Translations under genes and position numbers: made by a program | Source: Desulfobacteraceae bacterium | Lineage (GTDB): Bacteria; Desulfobacterota; DSM-4660; Desulfatiglandales; B25-G16 | Direction of reading: 5' to 3' | Assembly (NCBI GenBank): GCA_028572035.1 | Contig: JAPVWE010000006.1 | Location: 1 to 15,192, forward strand | Length of the DNA: 15,192 nt | The notes under the pieces: generated by a model | What the model was told of the DNA's origin: nothing | The model's database searches: none | Seen by the model: only the letters and a program-made list of their open reading frames with translations | Part shown: one piece after another, positions 1 to 5,666 of the stretch | How the letters are laid out: each line of letters opens with the position of its first letter | Position numbering within the stretch: the first letter of the stretch is position 1

Positions 1-185
1 ATGACTTTCCTCCTTTTGCCAGAGCCGATGATCTCCAGACAGGCATGCTGTTTGATGGGGAGCTCTTCAAGGAATGCCTTTCGGGATAGCTCAGCAGTGG
101 TTCCATATCCAAATTCCTTGTCATTGAGGGATTCCTCTTTATCGGCCTTTTCTCTGCGTATGGTTTTCTCAGTTTCCTTGGTCAT
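1..185 (-). CDS. Unidentified protein, N-terminal fragment (runs off left edge)
   Basis: This is the first 61 codons of a minus-strand gene whose 3' part lies outside the window. The ATG at 185 is preceded directly by an in-frame TAA (codons TAA-ACC-ATG), so no longer start exists. A weak AAGG lies 8 bases upstream. The protein begins with a strongly charged, lysine/glutamate-rich stretch (residues 1-25, start MTKETEKTIRREKADK), then a segment ending in QHACLEIIGSGKRRKVI. The last part faintly recalls the first strand of FHA-type domains, but too little is present to assign a family. The opposite-strand frame over the same bases gives a serine/leucine-rich translation typical of an antisense shadow. 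The minus-strand reading is therefore preferred, with moderate confidence. Confidence 0.5.
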   Translation of the reverse strand, partial: MTKETEKTIRREKADKEESLNDKEFGYGTTAELSRKAFLEELPIKQHACLEIIGSGKRRKV

Positions 186-289
186 GGTTTAGCCTTGAAT
201 GGAGGTGAGATAGTTATATTCTCTTTAGAATATTTTTTCAAGCTGGTTGTAGTGAATTTGATAGAACTTAGTTCGCTTCGCTCACAATT

Positions 290-321
290 GGAATGTTGGA
301 ATAGTGGAATGATGGAATAAT
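290..321. repeat. 8-bp tandem repeat, GGAATNNT x4
   Basis: Four consecutive octamers GGAATGTT, GGAATAGT, GGAATGAT and GGAATAAT match GGAATNNT exactly. Looser continuation runs to about 345 (GGGTTCTG, GGAAAATG). The array follows the word GCTTCGCTCACAATT at 275-289. A related sequence, GCTTCGCCTCAATTGGAACATTGGAA, occurs at 2747-2772, so this looks like a dispersed intergenic repeat. Function is unknown. Confidence 0.6.
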
Positions 322-342
322 GGGTTCTGGGAAAATGGAAAA

Positions 343-619
343 ATGGGTGAACTTGTCTTGGACAAGGTGAGGGAGTTGTAGAAATTTCGAGACGTCCAAT
401 TAGAGGCTATTGTTCAAAATGTTGTGAGGAAAACGAATACCAGTGCTGATGAGTTTGAGGAATTGGACCTTTCCAGGTTTTCGACAATAGATCAACAGCT
501 TGAACTCTTAAAACAGCAGGACAGGGTAGATACAATGTATATTATGTAGACAAAAAGCTACCAGACTGATGAGGAAAAGGACTGGCATGCTCTGGTAAAA
601 GGGCACGGCCTACTGTATT
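343..619 (+). pseudogene. Possible decayed coding remnant with two in-frame stops
   Basis: This stretch of more than 300 bases has no intact gene. One plus-strand frame from ATG 343 reads as plausible protein but is broken by TAG at 379 and TAG at 547. Between the stops it gives a polar, helix-like sequence (from KFRDVQLEAIVQNVVRKT to QQLELLKQQDRVDTMYIM). After the second stop the same frame continues as TKSYQTDEEKDWHALVKGHG. The composition looks like former protein sequence rather than random intergenic DNA. The family is not recognised, and no ribosome-binding site was noted for the 343 start. It could be chance, so confidence is low. Confidence 0.3.
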
Positions 620-2398
620 TCACTCTACAATCAGACCTAAGGTTTTTCCATCCTTTAGATTAACAAGTCCTTCTTCACAGATTCTCAAAAAGGGTATGGC
701 TGCACCAGTCAGGGTTATAAGGGTCAGCAAAGGGTCGTCAAAAGGGAAACCGAGATCCTTTATAACTCTTTTTATCTTTTCCATCCTTTTTGAAAGCATC
801 TCCATAGGCATATCAGATATGATGCCAAATACAGGCAAGGGAATTTCTGCCAGGATCTTCCCCCTGGCATAGGCAACAGCCCCTCCCTGTAGAGCGTAAA
901 TCCTGTTAACAGCACCTGCCATATCCTTATCATTTTCACCTACAACAATGATATCCGATGTATCCCAGGATGCACTGCATGCAATAGCCCCGGTGCTTAA
1001 GCGGAATCCTCTGATAAGCCCGACAAAGATCTTTCCTGGGGAATACCCTCTGTCAACGGCCGCTACCTTTATTATATCCATGCTTACATCTGATCTGATC
1101 TCACCATCAAAAACCGGGACAGAAATTATGAGCTCTTTGGTCACCAGATCCGTAACCTGGTCTATTACCCTGACATTCACATGGGAGGAGGTTTTCTTGA
1201 CCGGTATAGAAAAATCAGACGGTTCAAGCTCTCTCAAAAGGTGAATGCTATTGAGGCTTTCCCTGGAAAAGACATGTTTTCTTGGAGATACCAGAAGATT
1301 TCCTTCCCTGGCAATGATTTTGCCCTTGCTTATTACGTATTCCGCCTTGATGACACCGGGATCGGGGATAATGAGCATATCCGCATATTTCCCAGGGGCA
1401 ATCCCACCAATTATACCATCCAGGAAGAAATACTCTGCCACATTTATAGTGGCCATCTGAATAGCATTAACTGGATCAAAACCACAATCGATGGCCTTCT
1501 GGACAACGAATTCCATATATCCCTTCTCAACCAAATCCCCGGGTTCTATGCCGTCAGTAACCAAGATGAGCCTCCTCAAGTCAACCCCGGCATCCTTTAT
1601 CTTAGATATAGGAGCAAGATCCCTCCTTATACTTCCCTCCCTTACCATGACATGGATTCCCAGCCTTAACCGCTCTAAAACCTCTTCGGCGTTTATCGGC
1701 TCATGGCAGGAGGATATCCCAGGGGCTATATACGCCATAAGTTTTTTGCCTTTTGCCCCCGCAGAATGCCCCTCCAATCTTTTCCCGAAGCGAAGGGTCT
1801 CCTCAAAAATTGGAAGAAACTCGTCTGGTTCCTGGATAACCACCTGCCAGTAGGACTCACCCAGCCCTAAAATATCATCTCTCACAAGAAGTTTTCTTAG
1901 TGTCTCCTTTGAGATACCCCGTGCCTTTTTACTTATGGAAACCATAGCGGGTGCGTTAGCAAAGATCTTGACAGGCTGATCACTGAGAGAGGCAAGAAAA
2001 TCAACCACTCCTTCATAACCCGTTACCGGAAAGGCCTCCATGGTCTCAGTAATAATAGTTGTTGTGCCACCGACCATGGCATAGCGCAGAAACTCGCTTG
2101 CAGTAAATAGCCAGACAAGATGGGTATGGCCGTCAATAAGGCCTGGAATAATGGTTTTGCCTTTGGCATCAATTATATTGGTTTGCGGGCCAATTGTATC
2201 TCCCGGGTCATCACCCACATAGGCAATCCACTCTCCTTTAACAGCCACCGAATGATTCTCTAACAATTCCCCGGTATATACATTGAGGACAGTTCCATTG
2301 ATAACAGCCAGATCGGCTTTTTCCCTGCCCAGGGTAACATTAATCAGTTCCTCTGCCCTATCAGTTCCCTCTATAGAGAGTAATCCATGTTTTGTCAT
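620..2398 (-). CDS. ade: Adenine deaminase family amidohydrolase
   Basis: This 592-residue protein has the length and layout of adenine deaminase (Ade, EC 3.5.4.2), which hydrolyses adenine to hypoxanthine plus ammonia for purine salvage in the cytosol. An N-terminal beta segment (about 25-85) is followed by the metal-dependent amidohydrolase barrel and the Ade-specific C-terminal domain (about 400-592). Expected metal and catalytic residues are visible: His91 and His93 (DGHTH), Glu181 (LGLGE), His211 (EGHSAG), His232 (SSCHEP) and Asp282 (LVTDG). Later family motifs DPVNAIQMATINVAEYF and APGKYAD are also present. The ATG at 2398 has AAGGAG ten bases upstream. The motifs diverge from typical Ade: HTHLVW replaces HIHIES, and TDGIEPGDL replaces TDDRxPDDL. 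The family is clear; the exact purine substrate is less certain. It stands alone, with a promoter of its own. Confidence 0.85.
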   Translation of the reverse strand: MTKHGLLSIEGTDRAEELINVTLGREKADLAVINGTVLNVYTGELLENHSVAVKGEWIAYVGDDPGDTIGPQTNIIDAKGKTIIPGLIDGHTHLVWLFTASEFLRYAMVGGTTTIITETMEAFPVTGYEGVVDFLASLSDQPVKIFANAPAMVSISKKARGISKETLRKLLVRDDILGLGESYWQVVIQEPDEFLPIFEETLRFGKRLEGHSAGAKGKKLMAYIAPGISSCHEPINAEEVLERLRLGIHVMVREGSIRRDLAPISKIKDAGVDLRRLILVTDGIEPGDLVEKGYMEFVVQKAIDCGFDPVNAIQMATINVAEYFFLDGIIGGIAPGKYADMLIIPDPGVIKAEYVISKGKIIAREGNLLVSPRKHVFSRESLNSIHLLRELEPSDFSIPVKKTSSHVNVRVIDQVTDLVTKELIISVPVFDGEIRSDVSMDIIKVAAVDRGYSPGKIFVGLIRGFRLSTGAIACSASWDTSDIIVVGENDKDMAGAVNRIYALQGGAVAYARGKILAEIPLPVFGIISDMPMEMLSKRMEKIKRVIKDLGFPFDDPLLTLITLTGAAIPFLRICEEGLVNLKDGKTLGLIVE

Positions 2399-2472
2399 GC
2401 CGATAATCTCCTTGATCTTGAGACCCTAACCGCTTGTACCTTTCTATCTAAGATTGTTAAAGACAGGCTGTC

Positions 2473-2502
2473 ATATTACTTCCGGCAGAATCAGGTCGTC
2501 AA
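2473..2502 (-). promoter_or_regulatory. Putative sigma-70 promoter for ade
   Basis: Read on the minus strand, TTGACG (2502-2497) is followed after 18 bases by TAATAT (2478-2473). This sits about 75 bases upstream of the ade ATG and implies a short leader. The assignment rests on the match to consensus only. Confidence 0.5.
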
Positions 2503-2520
2503 GAACAAACAAGAATTTAC

Positions 2521-2643
2521 TAATACAAACGCACTATATAAAATGTCATTGCGAGTGAAACGAAGCAATCTCATACGCACAGAGATTGCCACGCCCTTCG
2601 GGCTCGCAATGACGATGTAACAAATCCTATTGCGTTTGTATTA
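2521..2643. repeat. 123-bp nested palindromic element with 13-bp perfect terminal inverted repeats
   Basis: TAATACAAACGCA (2521-2533) is the exact reverse complement of TGCGTTTGTATTA (2631-2643). Inside lie two more perfect pairs: GTCATTGCGAG (2545-2555) with CTCGCAATGAC (2603-2613), and GCAATCTC (2565-2572) with GAGATTGC (2582-2589), around a 9-base loop. The inner words resemble the GTCATTGCGAG...CTCGCAATGAC palindrome that I recall as common in intergenic DNA of many bacterial genomes. There is no coding capacity and no clear target-site duplication, so it may be a MITE-like or REP-like element. Confidence 0.75.
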
Positions 2644-2700
2644 ACTGGAAATGATTCTCAGATCCCATCTTTTTGGGATTACCCCGCGCAACACAATAAC

Positions 2701-2730
2701 TTGACACACAACCCTATTTCTCCCTATACT
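2701..2730 (+). promoter_or_regulatory. Putative sigma-70 promoter for the YhcH-family gene
   Basis: TTGACA (2701-2706, a perfect -35 box) is followed after 18 bases by TATACT (2725-2730). It lies about 65 bases before the ATG at 2795 and just beyond the nested palindrome. This is the strongest promoter match in the window. Confidence 0.6.
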
Positions 2731-2794
2731 CCCTCTCCAAAAAGGGGCTTCGCCTCAATTGGAACATTGGAAGCACCAAGAAGGAGAGCAGAAC

Positions 2795-3250
2795 ATGATT
2801 TTAGATCATTTGGACAATGCGGAGCGCTACGCCGCCCTGCACCCTGGGTTTTCCGCTGCATTCGAGTTCTTGAAGCGAAAGGATCTGGCCGACCTGTCCG
2901 CCGGACGGCACCCACTCGACGGTGAGCGTCTATACGTGCTTGTGGTACAACAGGATGGCCGGGGCAGGGACAAAGCCAAGCTCGAAACCCACAGGCGATA
3001 CATTGACATCCAGTTTACTGTCACAGGCGCAGATGATATCGGCTGGAAACCTGCTGGCCATTGCTCCGGGTACGACCAGGACTATAATGATGAGAAGGAC
3101 GTGGCATTCTTCAGCGACAAACCTGACGTGTGGGTGACCATCCGGCCGGGTACGTTCGGCATCTTTTTCCCTGAGGATGCTCACGCCCCCCTTGGCGGCA
3201 CGGGCCCCATACATAAGGTCGTCGTGAAGGTCGCCGTCGGCTGGGATTGA
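2795..3250 (+). CDS. YhcH/YjgK/YiaL (DUF386) family sugar anomerase-like protein
   Basis: This 151-residue single-domain cupin-like protein belongs to the YhcH/YjgK/YiaL family. Characterised members include the E. coli sialic acid anomerase NanQ (YhcH); the biofilm-associated protein TabA is another member. Family features seen are LETHRRYIDIQF (63-74, with Glu64 and His66), VTGADDIGW (76-84), FFSDKPDVWVTIRPGTFGIFFPEDAHAP (106-132, with His130) and KVVVKVAV near the end. Start ATG 2795 is chosen because AAGGAG lies 8 bases upstream; an in-frame ATG 36 bases earlier lacks a site and would add non-conserved residues. No sugar-catabolic genes surround it, so the substrate cannot be inferred. 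Its codons are visibly richer in G and C than its neighbours, which may indicate acquisition by transfer. Confidence 0.88.
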   Translation: MILDHLDNAERYAALHPGFSAAFEFLKRKDLADLSAGRHPLDGERLYVLVVQQDGRGRDKAKLETHRRYIDIQFTVTGADDIGWKPAGHCSGYDQDYNDEKDVAFFSDKPDVWVTIRPGTFGIFFPEDAHAPLGGTGPIHKVVVKVAVGWD

Positions 3251-3324
3251 ATGAAGTGATCGTGTCTTCTTAGTGACATCCTTCCTCGCCGGTTTGGGCC
3301 GGCAAGGCAAAGCTTCGCCAGAGA

Positions 3325-3360
3325 AAAGGCGTGTATTTTCTTTTCGAAATGCACGCCTTT
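3325..3360. terminator. Hairpin terminator between convergent genes
   Basis: AAAGGCGTG (3325-3333) pairs with CACGCCTTT (3352-3360). The stem extends inward through a T-G pair and ATTT/AAAT to about 14 pairs. On the minus strand the stem runs into TTTT, so it best fits as the folD terminator. It may also serve the plus-strand YhcH gene ending at 3250. Confidence 0.6.
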
Positions 3361-3368
3361 AAAATAAT

Positions 3369-4277
3369 TTATGCAATTCCCAAGTGAAATTTAAGGGAAC
3401 GCAGGGTATTTCTCATCAGCATGGTAATTGTCATGGGCCCAACACCCCCAGGCACAGGAGTAATATAGCCGGCAATCTCTTTTGCCTCGTCAAAGTCAAC
3501 ATCACCTTTCAGGATTGCAATCTTCTTGCCGGTCTTCTCACTGATCTTCTCACCAACCCTGTTTACACCAACGTCAATGACGCATGCACCCGGCTTTATC
3601 CATTCGGGTTTGACCAGTCCAGGGACACCGGCGGCAACTACCAGGATATCGGCCCTCTTGCAATGAAAGGCTAAATCCTTTGTCCTTGTATGTGCTACTG
3701 TTACTGTAGCATTAGCACCCTTGGCCTTTTGCAACAATATGTTGGCAATGGGTTTTCCTACAATGTTAGATCTGCCCACAACCACAACCTCAGCACCCTC
3801 TATTTCCATACCAGATCTGACAATCAGCTCCTGGATTCCAGCAGGGGTGCAGGGGAGAAATTTTACCTCACCCCCACCTATCATCAACCTACCAACATTA
3901 ACCGGATGGAATCCGTCCACATCCTTGTCCGGGTCAATGGCATTGAGGATCTTCTTTTCATCAATATGTTTGGGCAGTGGGAGTTGAACAAGGATGCCAT
4001 GAATGGAGTCATCCTTATTGTATTTATCAATGAGAGAAAGCAACTCCTCTTCCTTAATCTCCACAGACTGATTGTCTTGGATCTCTTTGTATCCAAGATT
4101 TTGGGCAGTTCTGATCTTGGATGTAACATAGGAAATCGAGGCAGGATCTTCCCCAACAAGGATGGTCACAAGGCCAGGGACAACGCCATGCTCTTCCTTA
4201 ATCTTGTCAACCTCCACCTTGAGCTCTTTTAGGATCTCATCTCTGATTTCTGTTCCCTTTATCAGTTTAGCTGTCAT
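3369..4277 (-). CDS. folD: Bifunctional methylenetetrahydrofolate dehydrogenase / methenyltetrahydrofolate cyclohydrolase FolD
   Basis: FolD interconverts 5,10-methylene-, 5,10-methenyl- and 10-formyl-tetrahydrofolate in the cytosol, supplying one-carbon units for purines and formyl-Met and serving the Wood-Ljungdahl route where that operates. At 302 residues it is slightly longer than the usual 280-300. The catalytic lysine motif is SYVTSK (Lys54), followed by VQLPLPKHI (98-105) and DPDKDVDGFHPVN (115-127, Asp121). The NAD(P)-binding site is VVVGRSNIVGKP (165-176), and the C-terminal signature is PVPGGVGPMT (274-283). ATG 4277 has AAGGAG nine bases upstream. It faces the YhcH gene and diverges from the SAM-hydrolase gene, so it is probably monocistronic. 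No motif is missing. Confidence 0.96.
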   Translation of the reverse strand: MTAKLIKGTEIRDEILKELKVEVDKIKEEHGVVPGLVTILVGEDPASISYVTSKIRTAQNLGYKEIQDNQSVEIKEEELLSLIDKYNKDDSIHGILVQLPLPKHIDEKKILNAIDPDKDVDGFHPVNVGRLMIGGGEVKFLPCTPAGIQELIVRSGMEIEGAEVVVVGRSNIVGKPIANILLQKAKGANATVTVAHTRTKDLAFHCKRADILVVAAGVPGLVKPEWIKPGACVIDVGVNRVGEKISEKTGKKIAILKGDVDFDEAKEIAGYITPVPGGVGPMTITMLMRNTLRSLKFHLGIA

Positions 4278-4373
4278 CGTTAATCTCCTTTCTTCTTAAA
4301 ATAAACTCTTCAAAAACCTTCTCTTGTCTCTTGGGTACTAAATTAACTTGATTGTATAGGAATTTCCTCTTTT

Positions 4374-4480
4374 GGACGCAGATGAACGCAGATTGTAAAG
4401 ATTTTAAACACAAAGAGCTAATAGAATAATTACCTGCCCGCCATGCGAGCCCGCAAGGCGAAGCAGGCGGGTCTGCGTCC
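4374..4480. repeat. Second inverted-repeat element, GGACGCAGA...TCTGCGTCC
   Basis: GGACGCAGA (4374-4382) is the exact reverse complement of TCTGCGTCC (4472-4480). ACGCAGAT occurs twice in tandem at the left end (period 10, 4376-4393). CCCGCC (4437-4442) pairs with GGCGGG (4466-4471) near the right end. The whole is bracketed by direct repeats TTAACTTGATT at 4343-4353 and 4484-4494. There is no coding sequence. It occupies much of the folD/SAM-hydrolase divergent gap (4278-4610) and may be a MITE-like remnant. Confidence 0.55.
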
Positions 4481-4488
4481 TATTTAAC

Positions 4489-4516
4489 TTGATTTGCTCG
4501 ATACCATAAATATATT
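4489..4516 (+). promoter_or_regulatory. Possible promoter for the SAM hydroxide adenosyltransferase gene
   Basis: TTGATT (4489-4494) and TATATT (4511-4516) are separated by 16 bases in an AT-rich stretch about 95 bases before the ATG at 4611. The -35 box is part of the right-hand TTAACTTGATT direct repeat. This is a weak match; I did not find a convincing promoter for folD in the same gap. Confidence 0.35.
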
Positions 4517-4610
4517 CAAATATCAAATCATAAATTGAAAAACCATCTTTTGCCCTTAGCCCGGCATTACCTCCTTGACCCAATTCACCATTTACGATAA
4601 CTTCCACCTT

Positions 4611-5423
4611 ATGGAAAAAGATATTCATGCATCAGGAATTATTACAGTAACTACTGACTTTGGTGGAACCGACCCGTATGTAGCCATGATGAAAGGGGTT
4701 ATCCTTTCCATCAATCCGGATGCAAGGATCGTAGATATAACCCATCAGGTGCCAGCAGGTTCAATTCAAGAGGGGGCCTCGATAATAAAGGAGGCCTATG
4801 CATACTTCCCTTCAGGCACAGTCCATGTTGGTGTGATTGACCCTGGGGTCGGCGGCAAAAGAAGGCCCATAGCAGTGCTGGCCGACAGTCATTTCTTTGT
4901 AGGCCCTGACAACGGTCTGTTCTGGTCCATAATGGAGACACAAGGGCACATAGATGTTGTTCATTTAACGGAGAAGAGATACTGGATGGATAAAGTCAGC
5001 CCTACCTTTCATGGGAGAGACATCTTTGCACCTGTTGCTGCCCATCTATCCCTTGGAGTCAACCCCTTTCTCCTGGGTGAAAAAATTGACAGCCCAAGCA
5101 CTATAGCATTCCCTCTTCCCTGCAAGAAAGACAGAGACCTTGTTGGAGAGATCATAAGGGTGGATCACTTTGGAAATATCATTACCAATATCACCATGGA
5201 GCGCCTCAGCCCGTTTCTTAAATCCAAGGGCCTAACTATAAAGATTGGAAGTCTGGTCTTAGAGAAGATCAGCACCACCTATACTGACGTGCCAGAGGGT
5301 CAGCCTCTGGCCCTGATAGGTAGCTCGGATTACTTGGAGATAGCCGTCAATATGGGTAGGGCAACAGATTATCTCGGTCGGGAATATGGAATAGGGACAA
5401 AGGTAATTGTTGAATGTCATTAG
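4611..5423 (+). CDS. SAM hydroxide adenosyltransferase (DUF62 / COG1912 family)
   Basis: This 270-residue protein belongs to the fluorinase/chlorinase-like DUF62 family. Common members use hydroxide to split S-adenosylmethionine into adenosine and methionine. Motifs in order are TVTTDFGGTDPYVAMMKG (12-29), DITHQVPAG (42-50), HVGVIDPGVGGKRRP (72-86), FVGPDNGLF (96-104), TFHGRDIFAPVAAHL (132-146) and DHFGNIITNI in the C-terminal domain. The family Asp-Arg-His triad appears as Asp78, Arg85 and His134. No halogenase-specific insert is evident. ATG 4611 is chosen because homologues begin just before TTDFG; no Shine-Dalgarno precedes it, and the in-frame ATG at 4575 also lacks one. The stop codon lies in a heptamer repeat array. 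It converges on the nucleotide-sugar dehydrogenase gene. Confidence 0.88.
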   Translation: MEKDIHASGIITVTTDFGGTDPYVAMMKGVILSINPDARIVDITHQVPAGSIQEGASIIKEAYAYFPSGTVHVGVIDPGVGGKRRPIAVLADSHFFVGPDNGLFWSIMETQGHIDVVHLTEKRYWMDKVSPTFHGRDIFAPVAAHLSLGVNPFLLGEKIDSPSTIAFPLPCKKDRDLVGEIIRVDHFGNIITNITMERLSPFLKSKGLTIKIGSLVLEKISTTYTDVPEGQPLALIGSSDYLEIAVNMGRATDYLGREYGIGTKVIVECH

Positions 5424-5450
5424 TCAATAGTCATTTGTCACTTGTAACTG
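5416..5450 (+). repeat. Heptamer tandem array (GTCATTN-like), right after and into the SAM-hydrolase gene
   Basis: Five 7-bp units read GTCATTA, GTCAATA, GTCATTT, GTCACTT and GTAACTG. The array starts inside the last codons of the upstream gene and provides its TAG stop (5421-5423). The same GTCATTT/GTCATTA words occur at 9771-9798 and, inverted, at 5643-5649. Confidence 0.55.
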
Positions 5451-5495
5451 TCAATAGCAGTTCACAAAATTAAAGAAGATGGATGATAAGAGAAA

Positions 5496-5552
5496 TGTAG
5501 GGGTTCGATTTATCGAACCCGCTTCCCGGGCTTGATGAATCAAGCCCCTACA
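5496..5552. repeat. Three-stem palindromic element (cruciform-like)
   Basis: Outer arms TGTAGGGG (5496-5503) and CCCCTACA (5545-5552) are perfectly complementary. They overlap two internal perfect hairpins: GGGTTCGAT/ATCGAACCC (5501-5509 with 5512-5520) and GGGCTTGAT/ATCAAGCCC (5528-5536 with 5539-5547). It lies between convergent genes and could end transcription, but the T-run is poor. A dispersed repeat is the likelier reading. Confidence 0.65.
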
Positions 5553-5635
5553 GAGGTAAACTTAATATCGGGCGAGGGGGTGGCAGTTGAGTTTTGTAAA
5601 AGGCTGTAAATGTCAATAATAGTTAGAAATTCCAC

Positions 5636-5656
5636 ATTTAACTAATGACCAGTGAC
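5636..5656 (-). repeat. Inverted heptamer units upstream of the 5667 stop
   Basis: Read on the minus strand, three units GTCACTG, GTCATTA and GTTAAAT follow each other. They are the same word family as the plus-strand array at 5416-5450 but in opposite orientation. The two arrays lie at either end of the 5424-5666 intergenic region, which holds no gene. Confidence 0.4.
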
Positions 5657-5666
5657 GTTAACTATA

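Noticed and set aside
1..192. Plus-strand open frame of 63 codons
   Set aside because: It is antisense to a more protein-like minus-strand frame, has serine/leucine-rich composition and no ribosome-binding site can be seen.
2387..2620. Plus-strand open frame over the nested palindrome
   Set aside because: It starts inside ade on the opposite strand and ends in the repeat; the translation is non-protein-like.
4404..4628. Minus-strand 74-codon open frame in the folD/SAM-hydrolase gap
   Set aside because: It crosses the repeat element and overlaps the SAM-hydrolase start; the translation resembles no family, and no suitable start site was seen.
4611..5423. Fluorinase or chlorinase activity
   Set aside because: The triad and context fit the common hydroxide-using DUF62 enzymes; no halogenase-specific features or halometabolite genes were seen.
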